DNA of 64,000 nucleotides, taken from assembly GCF_002575655.3 (NCBI RefSeq), contig NC_053040.3, positions 153,203,148 through 153,267,147 on the forward strand. The letters run 5' to 3'. The DNA is from Aegilops tauschii subsp. strangulata. Taxonomy: Eukaryota; Streptophyta; Magnoliopsida; Poales; Poaceae. Position 1 is the stretch's first letter; each line of letters starts with the position of its first letter. Positions 46,530 through 58,057 of the stretch are shown here, in pieces. The notes beneath the pieces are model-generated. The model was given only the letters and a program-made list of their open reading frames with translations, did no database searches and was not told where the DNA came from. A program made the translations under genes and the position numbers.

Positions 46530-46830
46530 TGGCGCACCATGGTGGTGGTGTGCCACTGCTATATAGTAGTGGCGCACCAAAAGCAGGTGCGCCATTGTTA
46601 TTTCTTTAGTAGTGGCGCACCTTTAGTCCAATGCGCCATTGCTATTTTTTCCCCGGGTCCATCCCCTTCTCCAGGTTTACCAATGGCGCACCTTTGCCAG
46701 GTGCGCCATTGCTATCCTGGCGCCATTGCTATTTTAGATAGCAATGACGCATCTAGCAAAGGTGCGCCATTGGTAAGTCTGGGGAGGTGGGCATTTTTGG
46801 GTAGCAATGGCGCACCACCCCTGGTGCGCC
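46530..46830. repeat. Left subterminal repeat array of the CACTA element
   Basis: Alternating direct and inverted copies of GTGGCGCACC / GGTGCGCCATTG / GCGCCATTGCTAT. Such arrays serve as transposase-binding sites in CACTA elements (family knowledge). Confidence 0.8.
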
Positions 46831-46954
46831 ATTGGTATGTGCTGCACCGACCGGCCCTGATTCGAGAGAATCCAATCCAACCAAAGCAACACAACACAAC
46901 GCTTCCTCCTCCTCTCCCCTCGAATCGATCCCCTCCAAACCCGCCGCCGCCGCC

Positions 46955-47355
46955 ATGGACCTCCTATCCCCATCCCCACCGGCGTTCTCGTCTCCTCTAG
47001 CCTCACCGTCGACCTCCCGCCCCGCCTGCATCCTGTCGCCGGCGCCCCCACCCTCCCCCTTTCCGTCTCTTCCTAGGAGGGAGCGAGGCCTCAGATCCAT
47101 AGGCCGCGACAACCACCGCCACCGCGTCCTACTCCTTCCACCCCACCTAGCCGCCCTCCGCCTCCACAGCTCTCTGTCCCTCCCTCCCTCCTCGCGCCCG
47201 CAGCCATGTCGACCGAGCTCAGGACCCCTCTCCTCCAAGACCAAAACGCAGGCAACAGGCCAGGGCGACTTCAGCGCCTCCCTTCTCCTGGACGGCAGTT
47301 CAGTCGTGTTGGTCCTGCGCCCCCACAACCAGAGAGGAGGGGAGAGGGGGCGGAG
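46955..47355 (+). other. Gene-like GC-rich segment in the CACTA element, origin unknown
   Basis: It has a leader-like CT-rich stretch followed by ATG 46955 in a 'gccgccgccatgg' context (MDLLSPSPPAFSSPLASP), and a second ATG at 47206 (MSTELRTPLLQDQNAG). The frames are Pro/Ser/Arg-rich and could be exon pieces captured from host genes, but I recognise no family. The second frame runs directly into the lipoxygenase fragment. Confidence 0.4.
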
Positions 47356-47935
47356 ATGCTGCTGCTGCACGGGCTGACGGGGAAGAACAAGCAGGCATGG
47401 AAGGAGGGCAAGATCCGCGGCATGGCGGTGCTGGTCAAGAGTGGCGTGCTCGACCTCGGCGACTTCAACTCATCCGTCCTCGACGGCATCCACAAGATCC
47501 TCGACAGCCAAGGACGATGGCGTCTCCTTCCATCTCGTCAGCGCCACCGCACCCAACCCCCGTAAGCAGTCGCCTCCTCTCCCTTCCTCTCACCCCCGCC
47601 CTGCATCTCTGAACTCACCACGCCGTCTCCTTCCCTACACCGCGTGCGTTTCAGTTTTCCTCTTGGCCATTGCAATCTGTACTGTTGATTTCAATCCAAA
47701 ATAAAAGAACAAGCAGTGCAGATTTGGTTCCTTTTCTTTTCTTACCGGAGCCAATATTTGTAATTTATACAGTTTTTATATTTCCAAAAGGGAGATGCAA
47801 TCAACGATGGCAGGGGAGTCAGTTTTTCCGGGTCACGTTTGAGTGGTCGAACGACTCACAGGGCATCACCAGCAGCATTCCGAGTTCTTCCTCAAGACGG
47901 CCACCCTCGACGGCGTTCTCGCAATAAGAGTTCTC
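47356..47935 (+). pseudogene. Captured lipoxygenase N-terminal (PLAT domain) exons
   Basis: 47356-47514 encodes LTGKNKQAWKEGKIRG followed by VLDLGDFNSSVLDGIHKIL, matching the start of plant 9-lipoxygenases. A frameshift near 47510 moves the next segment (DDGVSFHLVSATAPNPR) to another frame, ending at a GTAAGC donor (47562). A second exon, about 47791-47935, encodes FFRVTFEWSNDSQGI and, in another frame, EFFLKTATLDGVLA. The catalytic lipoxygenase domain with its iron ligands is absent. The intron is kept, so the capture was at DNA level. Lipoxygenases oxidise linoleic and linolenic acids; this fragment cannot. Confidence 0.75.
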
Positions 47936-49914
47936 GCGTGTGTTTCAGTTTGCCTCTGGCGTTCTCGCGACAATCTGTACTAGCTGCCATCTGTATTGAT
48001 TTTAGTTTTAAAAAAAAGACGATCTGTATTGATTTTGATTCGTTTCCTTTTCTTGGCGGATGCACGACCTGTTTCCTATGTATGTATAGGTACACTTACT
48101 ATGTTTTCAAAGTTGGCTGGCACAGAGCAAAGTCATCAACCAATGCCATCTTCCAGTCATTCTTTGTTTATCTGAATCACTCACTGTAATTTGTAGTACT
48201 TGGAAATTTACTTGTGGCAGTCTGAAGCTTTATTTTAGTAATATACTTGGAGAATTCCAAATTGATTTTGAGAGCAGACCATGTTGATAAACTATAGCAC
48301 TTCATCTTGTCGTTCCTACTCAGACTCCCATGCTGACCTGCTTCCTTTACTAATCTAATCAGGGATTGAAGGTTGTCAACAAAGAAAGGAAGAAAGAAAG
48401 AAAGATCCATTTCTCCATGGAAGGAGGAAGGGACATCTTGATCGCAAGTGACTGACTGGAAGCAACTGAGGGAGGTAAGATGCATGCATATTCAACTTGC
48501 TGGTTTTCCAAGTTTTTGTTTAATCAACTTGTGGGTCGACACGGCCAGCATTGCTGGATGGCATGGCATGTCACGCCCGCGCCTGCAAGTCCTGTGTGTA
48601 GCAATGGCGCAACTTAGTGGATCCTTTTAATTTAGGATCTATTCTCCTACTCTCTGAATATTGTTTCCATAAGCTCCATTTTATCTTCAGTTACCTCAAC
48701 TTGTACAATGTTAAGTGAGTTATCAAAATGGTGAATTACTGTATTTTGTACAATGTTGGTTAACACTTAACTTGACTATTCTTCATTTTGAAACATTAGC
48801 CGGCAACCTCTCCGACATGCTGCTCATGACCACCTCCCCAACCAGATGCTGTTGGTAAGCTCTCTCTTCTCCCCCTCCATCTATTTGCTAAGCACACATG
48901 TATGCAAGATGGAAATCCATCTTTTTGACTCGATTTTGCTGAAAAATGTTTCTTTTTATCCTGTTGGATGTGTAGGCAGTAGAGGAAGTATGGATGTTAA
49001 TTTTGTTTCACTCAATAAAATCCTTGTGTGTGCTAATTATGCATTGGCAGTAGGCAGTAGACTTAGCCATTTGTCAAGATGAGGACCCTACGGCACAGCG
49101 AGCCGCACTGGACGGTGGCGCAATGCATGAGGTACAGAACTTAAACTCCTTCATCGTCACATCAATCACAACGTTTATGTCACTAAATAGTTAATTTCTT
49201 AGGAATAGAGCATGTCTCCTTGGGCTAAACAGTAACAAAGTTCAGAATATTAAAGTTTAGATTATTAACCTTAACTTTCATTTATCAAAGATCTGCACAC
49301 TTTGTTTTGGATCCACACACCTAGGCTCGTCTAATGTGATCGGATCTGGCCAGATTCCTTTTGATGCATCACCTGTTACTCTTTTCGGTGAATTATGTTA
49401 GTAGTAATATTGATTAGCTAGTTGCATGTGTGTTGTTAGCAGGATTAGCGTGGCCGTAGCTTAGGTCAAGCATGTACCTTATGTTTTGTCTCATGTAAAA
49501 AGCTTAGGACTGTGTTTACTGAGTTCTTCTGATAGGGAACTATGCATCCTGAATGGCATAGACTCTTGGCTTCATGAAATGACCCATGTCTATGATTCAA
49601 GGTATCTTAGATCTTCGATGTCGGATGCAAATAATTGCTCAATTTCACTTCTCTGCAATGTTCATTCTCACATATTTCTATCATTCTTTGCAGGGATAAA
49701 GTAAAGAAAAAGAAGAAAAGATTACTAGAAGATTAGTTTTAGAATTTTCTTTTATTTCCTTGTAATTTTTCTTTTATTGGATACTTGTAAAGACATTGTA
49801 ATATTCTTACTATAATAAAAATTATGATTCTATTTCATTTTTTGTTTTAAAATTATTTTTCCTTATAGGTTGTTTTCTGTAAATTTGGATTTTTTTGTTT
49901 TCCAAATACATTAC
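47936..49914. other. Rest of the CACTA interior, no clear gene
   Basis: AT-rich sequence with intron- and UTR-like character. Short segments followed by GT (for example 48799-48855 and 49079-49132) could be further captured exons, but they are too short to identify. No transposase motif was seen. Confidence 0.5.
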
Positions 49915-50170
49915 TAGTGGCGCATTTCAGCCCTTATTAGTGGCGCACCTTCCTTTATTACTAGTGGCGCACCTATAAGGCTATTAGTGGCGCACCTAGA
50001 GGGAATACCAGTGGAGCACCTAAGGGTTAGTAGTGGCGCACCAGAGGTGCGCCATTAGTATCTGGTATACTAATGGCGCACCAGGGGTGCGCCATTAGTA
50101 TTAATTACTAGTGGCGTGGTACTAGTGGCGCACCAGTAGTGCGCCATTAGTAGGCAAAACTGGTGCGCCA
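49915..50170. repeat. Right subterminal repeat array of the CACTA element
   Basis: Repeated 'agtggcgcacc' and 'gtgcgccattagta' words in both orientations, mirror of the left array. Confidence 0.85.
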
Positions 50171-50716
50171 CTAGTAGGCCTTTTCCTAGTAGTGCCGGGT
50201 CCCCAGCCTCGTCCGCCCAGCCCCGCGTCTACCCCGGGTGTCCGGGCCTAGGACCCCCGGGTGCCTGGACCACTCTGTGAGCCTGCGTGCAAGTTGGGGC
50301 TTTTGCCCTTGTAACCCTCTCCCCCTCTTATTTCGCCCCTAGACTATAAGTACCCCTTGCCTAGCTCATTAGAGAGGTTAGCAAAGTATTTTAGAACACA
50401 AAGAGGGCTTTGCTCGTCTTCCTCCTCTTGGAGATCTAGACCTCCTCTTGGAGTAGCTCCTCTTGGAGATCAAGCCCTCCTTCTTGGGGAAGATCCTCTT
50501 GGATTCAAGACCTCACCTAGTGGGAAGAACTTTACCCTAGTGCTATTTTCCTTGAATTGTTCATGTAATCTTGTGGATCTCTTGTGTGCCACTCTAGTGG
50601 ATGTGATATTGGGTTTGTTTTGAGTGATTTGTGCCTTGTGTTCTTGAGAGTTCTTCCTCTTTCCCCCCTCCAAGTGTGAAAAGATCCGCTCTAGGGTTTC
50701 ACCCTACAACACCGTG

Positions 50717-51200
50717 GCTGTACAGACGACCTTCGATGGGACTTGGACAGTCGAGCAGGACACACAAAATCGATATACGGACCGCGAGGGCACTCCCGGA
50801 CACGCGACGATGGCTACCTATCCGGATGTGACAAACCCAGCCACGCCCGAGCCGAAAACAGCAAATGGACTCCTTCGGAGTTACGTCACAGTGTGGCCCA
50901 ACATAGAGGCGCCACACACCCTCTCTACTTCACATATGAAGTAATGGTCATCAATTCCCCGAAGGATTCAAGCTCGTCAATATTGAATCGTATGACGGAA
51001 CAACCGATCCCTCAGTATGGATCGAGGATTTCATTCTGCACATCCATATGGCCCGTGGAGAAGACCTCCATGCCATTAAATATCTCCCACTAAAGCTAAA
51101 AGGGCCAGCTCGGCACTGGTTAAACAGCCTGCCTGAAAATTCCATAGGCAGCTGGGAGGACTTGGAAGAGGCCTTCCTCGACAACTTCCGAGGAACATAT
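50717..51200 (+). pseudogene. gag: gag of the Fatima-like element, part 2 (Gag core)
   Basis: Resumes after element B (AVQTTFDGTWTVEQD). A frameshift near 50900-50945 puts the core in another frame: SYDGTTDPSVWIEDFILHIH, then LKGPARHWLNSLPENSIGSW and FLDNFRGTY, the Retrotrans_gag signature (W..L, L...F). It is cut at 51200 by a solo LTR and continues at 52937. Confidence 0.8.
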
Positions 51201-52931
51201 TGTTGGGGAACGTAGTAATTTCAAAAAATTTCCTACGCACACGCAAGATCATGGTGATGCATAGCAACGAGAGGGGAGAGTGTTGTCCACGTACCCTCGT
51301 AGACCGACAGCGGAAGCGTTATCACAACGCGGTTGATGTAGTCGTACGTCTTCACGATCCGACCGATCAAGTACCGAACGCACGGCACCTCTGAAGTTCT
51401 ACACGCGTTCAGCTCAATGACGTCCCTCGAACTCCGATCCAGCCGAGTGTTGAGGGAGAGTTTTGTCAGCACGACGGCGTGGTGACGATGATGATGTTCT
51501 ACCGACGCAGGGCTTCGCCTAAGCTTCGCGACGGTATTATCGAGGTGTAATCTGGTGGAGGGGGGCACCGCACACGGCTAAAATATCGTATATCAAGTGT
51601 GTTCTTAGGTGCCCCCCTGCCCCCGTATATAAAGGAGCAAGGGGGAGGCCGGCTGCCCTAGGCGCGCCAAGGAGAGAGGGGGAGTCCTCCTCCTAGTAGG
51701 AGTAGGACTCCCCTTTCCTAGTCCTACTAGGAAAGAAGTGGGGGAAGGAAAGAGAGGGAGAGGGAGAGGGAAAGGGGGCTGCGCCCCCCTCTCCTAGTCC
51801 AACTAGGACTCCCCTTGGGAGGGGGCGCGCCACCTCCTGGCTGCTGCCCTCTGTCTCCCCTCAAGGCCCACCAAGGCCCAATACTTCCCCGGGGGGTTCC
51901 GGTAACCCTCCGGCACTCCGGTTTAATCTGAAACTTCTCCGGAACACTTTTGGTGTCCGAATGTAGTCGTCCAATATATCAATCTTTACGTCTCGACCAT
52001 TTCGAGACTCCTCGTCATGTCCGTGATCACATCCGGGACTCCAAACAACCTTCGGTACATCAAATCACATAAACTCATAATATAACTGTCATCGTAACTT
52101 TAAGCGTGCGGACCCTTTGGGTTCGAGAACTATGTAGACATGACCGAGACACCTCTCCGGTCAATAACCAATAGCGGGACCTGGATGCCCATATTGGCTC
52201 CCACATATTCTACGAAGATCTTTATCGGTCAGACCGCATAACAACATACGTTGTTCCCTTTGTCATCGGTATGTTACTTGCCCGATCGTCGGTATCTCGA
52301 TACCTAGTTCAATCTCGTTACCGGCAAGTCTCTTTACTCGTTCCGTAATACATCATCCCGCAACTAACTCATTAGTCACAATGCTTGCAAGGCTTATAGT
52401 GATGTGCATTACCGAGTGGGCCCAGAGATACCTCTCCGACAATCGGAGTGACAAATCCTAATCTCTAAATACGCCAACCCAACAAGTACCTTTGGAGACA
52501 CCTGTAGAGCACCTTTATAATCACCCAGTTACGTTGTGACGTTTGGTAGCACACAAAGTGTTCCTCCGGTAAACGGGAGTTGCATAATCTCATAGTCATA
52601 GGAACATGTATAAATCATGAAGAAAGCAATAGCAACATACTAAACGATCGGGTGCTAAGCTAACGTAATGGGTCATGTCAATCACGTCATTCTCCTAATG
52701 AGGTGATCCCATTAATCAAATGAAAACTCATGTCTATGGTTAGGAAACATAACCATCTTTGATTAACGAGCTAGTCAAGTAGAGGCATACTAGTGACACT
52801 CTGTTTGTCTATGTATTCACGCATGTATTATGTTTCCGGTTAATACAAATCTAGCATGAATAATAAACATTTATCATGATATAAGGAAATATATAATACT
52901 TTATTATTGCCTCTAGGGCATATTTCCTTCA
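51201..52931 (-). mobile_element. BARE1/Angela-type solo LTR
   Basis: 1731 bases, the reverse complement of the Angela LTR (TGAAGGAAATATGCC ... GTTCCCCAACA on minus), flanked by perfect catat duplications (51196-51200, 52932-52936) with no internal domain. It is the usual product of recombination between the two LTRs of one element. Promoter TATA at 51626-51633 on minus. Confidence 0.95.
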
Positions 52932-52936
52932 CATAT

Positions 52937-53263
52937 GTCCGGCCACCGGATGCCGATGACCTAAGTCACATTGTCCAGCAGCCCAGAGAGTCAGCCAGGA
53001 AGCTCTGGACTCGGTTCTTAGTCAAAAAGAACCAAATCGTCGACTGTCCGGACGCGGAAGCCCTTGCGGCTTTTAGACACAGTGTCCGGGACGAATGGCT
53101 TGCACGCCACCTCGGTCAAGAAGGTACTAAATACATGACAGCCCTCACTGCTCTGATGACCCACTTTTGCGCGGGAGAAGACAGCTGGCTCGCTCATAGA
53201 AGCAACAGCGCCAGCGACCCGGGCACTTCCGAAATCCGAGACGGCAACGGCAAGCCACGATGA
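52937..53263 (+). pseudogene. gag: gag of the Fatima-like element, part 3
   Basis: In-phase continuation of part 2 after the solo LTR (VRPPDADDLSHIVQQPRESARKLW is split across the Gag core end). It includes ESARKLWTRFLVKKNQI and DEWLARHLGQEG. TGA at 53261-53263 interrupts; a CHis-type knuckle-like stretch (PCQIHGHPDKPANHTNRNCW) follows in the downstream frame to about 53480. Confidence 0.75.
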
Positions 53264-54851
53264 AGCAAATACAACAGTCGCAATGATAATGAAAGATCAC
53301 GCGACACAGCGGTCAATGCCGGATTTAGCAATCCCAAGCTCGGTCAACGGAAGAAGCCACCCAAGGCGAACCGAGACGAACCATCCAACCTAGACAGGAT
53401 ATTGGACCAACCCTGCCAGATTCACGGCCACCCCGATAAACCAGCTAATCATACTAACAGAAACTGCTGGGTCTTTAAATAGGCCGTCAAGCTCAACGCC
53501 GAACACAAGGGGAGGAGGCCGCCAGGAGATAGGGACGACAGAGAGGTACACCAACGAAATACCGGTGGTCAGAAGCAATTTCCACCCGAGGATCAACTAC
53601 TCTCGGAGCGAAAATAGCAGTCCGGCTTCCGCCGCCCACCTCGTACACCTGCAAAATTTGTGCCGCGCATACATCACTACGCACTCAAGATACCATGGGC
53701 ATTGGCGGAAGCACACTTGGACAAGCCTGCAAGCATCCCCGTAACATTTTTTATCCATTTTCTTTTTATTTCTTCCTTCACTATCTCTTAAAAACAGGTG
53801 ACGAACAGGACAAACATCTAAAACTGACTCTATCGGAGTTCGGATCTGTGCACTCACCTAGGGGGTTACTTCCATCAAGGATTCCCCTCGCCGAGGATAG
53901 GCGGCGCAGACGTGCGACAGGAGGTCCAAAATAACTTTTTGTAGACCGCACTCTTTATTTCGAGCCTGTACTATGCCTCTTCCTCCGCCTTCAACCCCGA
54001 GCATGTCAAATAGCCGGGGTTGTGGTCTTTATATTTATATAAAGTAATCATCGGCATATCACTTAGGTCCCAGTAAAACAGTATCCGAATTAATCATCCG
54101 TGTTGTTTCGCCAATGAATATGGCTCCCATGGTTACTTCACAGATATACCTTGGCATAACCCGCCAGGGGCTCGGTACGGGAACAAATGAGTTGCCAACA
54201 AAAGTCCGAACAGCTCTATAGCGTACTTCGGCATCGCATGTTTGGCCTTATATGCATCAGCTCCGAATCATTGTCTTGGGTTATTAGTTGGGTTGCCCGG
54301 CTCCTGTGCTTGCTACCCTACGTTCCGCTCCATCGGCTAGGGTAGTAAAGGGAGAACTACTGCGATTGTGCATCCGGTTCATCTGGTCAAGTACCTCAGT
54401 AGAGAAAGCCGAAAGCTGACTGTCATGATGCAGCGAGAGCTGGTCAACCACTTGACGACTTCTTGGAATCTTTAGCGATTCTCCGTGTCACACGAGGTAT
54501 CTTTTTCAGATCAAATATGTAAGGCGCCATATTATAATACGCCGCATACATACCAGGGGATATTTCGTAGCCCCACCATAAAACTCCTATGGCTAAGTGA
54601 AAATGTTAACGCCCTATAGTCCGATTGCCTGGTTCGCCGCATTATCACCTCCTTCATGGACCAAGACGTTGGATAAAGAGTGATTAAATGCTTTTCCGAA
54701 CACCCCCGTACTTCCTACGAGGGGGCTGAAGCCGATGACTTGAAAACTTTCAAATTATATTACAAATGGCCGCACAGGAGGAATACAAGCTTTCGAGCAA
54801 AACATTAAAATAGATTAACTATAAAATTGTCTTTTACAATTCTCATACACC
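53264..54851 (+). other. Gag tail remnant, pol deletion point and spacer of the Fatima-like element
   Basis: 53264-53590 is the degenerate gag C-terminus. Around 53600 the sequence changes to 3'-side non-coding DNA, with no protease, RT, RNase H or integrase anywhere. 53700-54851 has no supported ORF. It separates gag from the convergent antisense gene. Confidence 0.7.
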
Positions 54852-57800
54852 TCACTCGAACATTATGTCTTTCGAGCACTGACCCTCTATCAAGCGGGCG
54901 GCCTCCAGGACGTCTTCAAAATAATGCTCCGGTTCAGGACGGTCCTTGCCCTTGGGTGGACTCTTCGCCGCAACATCGATGGCCTTCATCTTCCCCCAGA
55001 ATGTCTTGACTCGGGCAAAAGCCATCCGTGTACCCTCAATGCACGTTGACCGCTTCACAGCGTCGATACGCGGCACCGCGTCAACAAGCCTTTGCACCAA
55101 ACTGAAGTAGCTATTCGGAACAGGCTCGGTTGGCCACAAACAGATTATGACATTCTTCATGGCAGCGCCGGATATCCTATGAAGCTCTGCCCATTGGGAC
55201 ATCTGTTCATTTAGCAACAGAGGGCGCTTTGATGCGCCAAACTGTGACTAGAAAAGCTTCTCCATTGCATACACATCTCGCGCTTGGTAATACTACGCCG
55301 CATCGGAAGAACTCTTCGGCAAGTCTAAAAACTCGTCCGAAGAACTCCACACTTGGTTAAGCTGAGCATAGTTCGGATCACCAAACTTAGTTTGCAGCAG
55401 AAAGGGCTTACCAGCCGCAATCTCCCTAGCTTGCCGGATCTCCTCACGAGAAGCTCTGGATTCCGACCGCACTTCTTTCGCCTCCTGTAAGGCCTTGTCC
55501 AGTTCAGCCGTTAAGGCTTTATTCTCCTTTTCCAGAAATTCACAGCGGCCAGTAGCGTTTTCCAGTTCGAGCGCCATCGTGGATATTTTCTCCTTGTCTT
55601 GGCGCCGTGCAGCTTGTTCGGCTTTTAACTCAGCCGATGCCTTTTCGGCAGCAACATTGCTACACCGGGCCTGCTCCTTGGCCCGGGCCAGCTTCGCTCG
55701 AAGAACTTCAACGGCGGCAGCACCATCTGCAGCCATGCATATTTTAGCATCATGCTTATACCACAAAAATGTATGGGGATTGCCCCGAATACATACCTTG
55801 CGACTCGTCAAGACGCATATTGATTAACGCAAGATCATCCCCTGCCACATCAAGCTTCCGCCGCAGCTCGGCAATTTCCATAGTCCGGAAGTGGCCGAGG
55901 GGGAAGCAGCCTGTGTTCAAGTTCATCAGGTTAGTCCTCAAATGATCCTTTTCGATCCTCCGTTTGCTTCCCAGCGGAAGCCAACCCGAGTCTTAGGGGC
56001 TACTACCTATGCACAGGCGCACCTTTGCAAATAAAACATAGTTGAAAACACTATATCACAAACCTCGAAGCCCTTCAGCAGGCTCATGAAGGCTTCATTT
56101 AATCCGCTCTTCGCGGACAATATCTTCTCAACCACTGTACCCATCAAGGTATGCTGTTCCCCAGAGACAGATGCATTTCGCAACATGTCCCGTAATATGT
56201 CCGGAGCCGCTGGGTCTCCGGAAGCCGCTCTAGGAGCACAGTCATCCTTTCAAAGAATTTGCTCACCCGTCTCCGGAATCATCGTCGGCTGCAAGCCAGA
56301 CAGTCCGGGGCCTTTATTATTGGCCCCAGAACCCCGGATGGTCAGAGATCCACCTTCGGGTACTGCCTCTTTCATCCCCTGCATAGCTTGTTGAGCAAGA
56401 AAAACCCTCCGCGATGACACTTCGGAGTCGTCCACCTTATTGGGTGATCAGGTCAGGGGAGGCGTCTCGCTTTCCATCATCTCTGGGAGGAGACCTCCCA
56501 AAGAAGAGGATTGCCCCGAAAAACTCTGTGCTGACCTGTAAAAATGCACAGACACGTTACGTATATCTTCGGTAACGGCAAAGGAGCAGGACGCTATTAA
56601 AGTACCCCGGATTCACTCACGGTTTGGTCGAGGGCTTGTCGCCATGTTGGAGCTGTTCAACGGCGTCGCTTTCCAAACCCAAGCCGCTCGACGGTGGCAT
56701 CTTGCCCCTCTTGGGAGACCGCCCCTCCCAACCTTCGGAGGCGGCCCTTTTCCTCCTGCTCGGAGAAGGGATGCTGGGTCCTCTTTCGCCTCTGTCTTCA
56801 GGCGAGGAAAGGTCGATTTCTCCGGACTCAGTATCTGACTTACCTCCGGAACAAAGGTCATCTCGGCTCTTCTCACTCTCCTCTTTACCCTCCCTTGCCG
56901 GCGCCTGGTATAGTGCTGAGGCCAGCATCCTTGTTAACATGGGACTAGCTGAGTCTTCGGGAAGGGGAGCCGGACACCTAATCCGTTCCACTTTCTTTAT
57001 CCATCCCTAAAAAGGATGATTCGGTCAGTGTCTTACCACTGGGTGTCTGATTATGAGGCGTTCGTCGAACGGGTACTTACCGGGGGGTCCGGATGGTTAC
57101 AGTCTAGGCCGATATCTTCGGTGGTGTCCGGCCATTGCTTTCGTTTCCCAAAATAAAATCTCCACATTCCTTCATGCGTAGTGCCGAAGAAGTGCTGAAG
57201 AGTCCGCGGCCCTTCTGGATTGAACTCCCACATACGGAGAGGCCGTCGCTGGCACGGCAGGGTCCGGCGGACTAGCATTACTTGAACAACGTTGACGATA
57301 TTGATGGCCCTCTCAATGAGGCTTCGGATGCGACTTTGCAAAGTCCGCACCTCGTCCATTGATCCCCAGTCCAATCCCTTGTTAATCCATGATGCAAGCC
57401 GAATTGGGGGGCTGGATCGAAACACAGGCACAACTGCCCACTTGGAGCCACAGGGCTCGGTGATATAGAACCACCCCTGCTGCCATAAATCAGAAGATTT
57501 GGCAAAGGATCCTTTCAGCCAAACAACGCTAGCAAGCTTGCTCACTATGGCACCATCGCACTCTGCCTGCTCCCCCTCTATCACTTGAGGCTTCACATCG
57601 AAGGTCTTGAGCCATAAGCTGAAGTGTGGAGGAGTTCGGAGGAAGGCTTCGCACGTGACGATAAACGCCAAGATAAGAAGAATAGAGTCCGGGGCCAGAT
57701 CGTGAAAATCTAGCCCATAATAGAACATGAGCCCTCGGACAAAGGGATTAAGTGCAAACCCTAACCCGCAGAGGAAGTGGGACACGAACACGACCCTCTC

Positions 57801-57950
57801 GCCGGATCTGGGGGTGGGAATAACCTGCCCCTTAGCGGGAAGCCGATGAAGGATTTCCGTAGTCAGATACCTCACCGCCCGAAGCTTTGCAATATCTCCC
57901 TCCGTGACAGAAGAAGCCACCCACCGGCCTTGTCGGCTAGATCCGGACAT
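54852..57950 (-). pseudogene. Spliced antisense accessory gene of the Fatima-like element
   Basis: Exon 1, 57950-57081 (290 codons, MSGSSRQGRWVASSVTEGD), holds the gypsy-type transposon domain (ERVVFVSHFLCGLGFALNPF, VTCEAFLRTPPHFSLWL). Its donor GTAAGT is at 57080. Exon 2, 57006-56621, joins in phase after a TTTTAG acceptor and has nuclear-signal-like KR-rich segments. Exon 3, 56535-56065, carries TGA stops at 56451-56453 and 56250-56252. Exon 4 ends at 55797 (RTMEIAELRRKLDVAGDDL). Exon 5, from 55726, is a coiled coil (AKEQARCSNVAAEKAS) followed by a conserved C-terminal domain (LWPTEPVPNSYFSLVQRL, CIEGTRMAFARVKTFW) to 54852, with TAG at 55293-55295 and 55249-55251. It is homologous over both ends to the accessory gene at 8444-59190. 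The role is unknown; it is convergent with gag. Confidence 0.8.
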
Positions 57951-58049
57951 GATTGGAGCTTGTGGCGACTAAAACCCGGGTGTTGGAACTTGGGGTAGCA
58001 AGGGTTGAGGAAGAAGCAAGCGTGAAAGAAAAAGACGGGTTGGTACCCC

Positions 58050-58057
58050 TATATAAA
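58050..58057 (-). promoter_or_regulatory. TATA box of the Fatima-like antisense gene
   Basis: The minus strand reads TTTATATA (gcctttatatagggg) 100 bases before ATG 57950, with a pyrimidine-rich leader. It lies inside the element, about 415 bases from the 3' LTR. Confidence 0.6.

Larger units (their letters stand above)
46491..50194. mobile_element. Non-autonomous CACTA transposon carrying a lipoxygenase fragment
   Basis: 3,704 bases with termini CACTACTAGAAAA and TTTTCCTAGTAGTG (inverted repeats of about 13 bases with one mismatch). Subterminal arrays of 'ggcgcacc' and 'gcgccattg' words in both orientations lie at about 46530-46830 and 49915-50170, typical of CACTA elements. Flanks are ccgg on both sides (46487-46490, 50195-50198); CACTA elements normally duplicate 3 bases, so the exact duplication is ambiguous. 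No transposase was found, so it must be mobilised in trans. The interior includes gene-derived sequence (47356-47935). Confidence 0.9.
30782..50711 (+). mobile_element. Non-autonomous LTR element of unknown family (element B)
   Basis: Bounded by perfect ccgtg duplications (30777-30781, 50712-50716). 5' LTR 30782-31917; 3' LTR 45874-50711, interrupted by a CACTA transposon. The primer-site-like TGGTATCATGAG (31921-31932) resembles the initiator-Met site of Copia elements (TGGTATCAGAGC), and a G-run polypurine tract is at 45861-45873. The internal region carries one long reading frame without recognisable pol domains, interrupted by a BARE1/Angela-type element. I cannot place it in a named family. 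Confidence 0.85.
45874..50711 (+). repeat. 3' LTR of element B, split by a CACTA transposon
   Basis: LTR halves 45874-46490 and 50195-50711 flank the CACTA element. Together they are collinear with 30782-31917 except for one missing motif unit and small changes. It ends CACCCTACAACA. Confidence 0.9.

Noticed and set aside
49915..50170. Dense short direct and inverted repeats that could be mistaken for a CRISPR-like or MITE cluster
   Set aside because: They are the subterminal transposase-binding-type repeats of the CACTA element; spacing is irregular and they adjoin the CACTA terminus.
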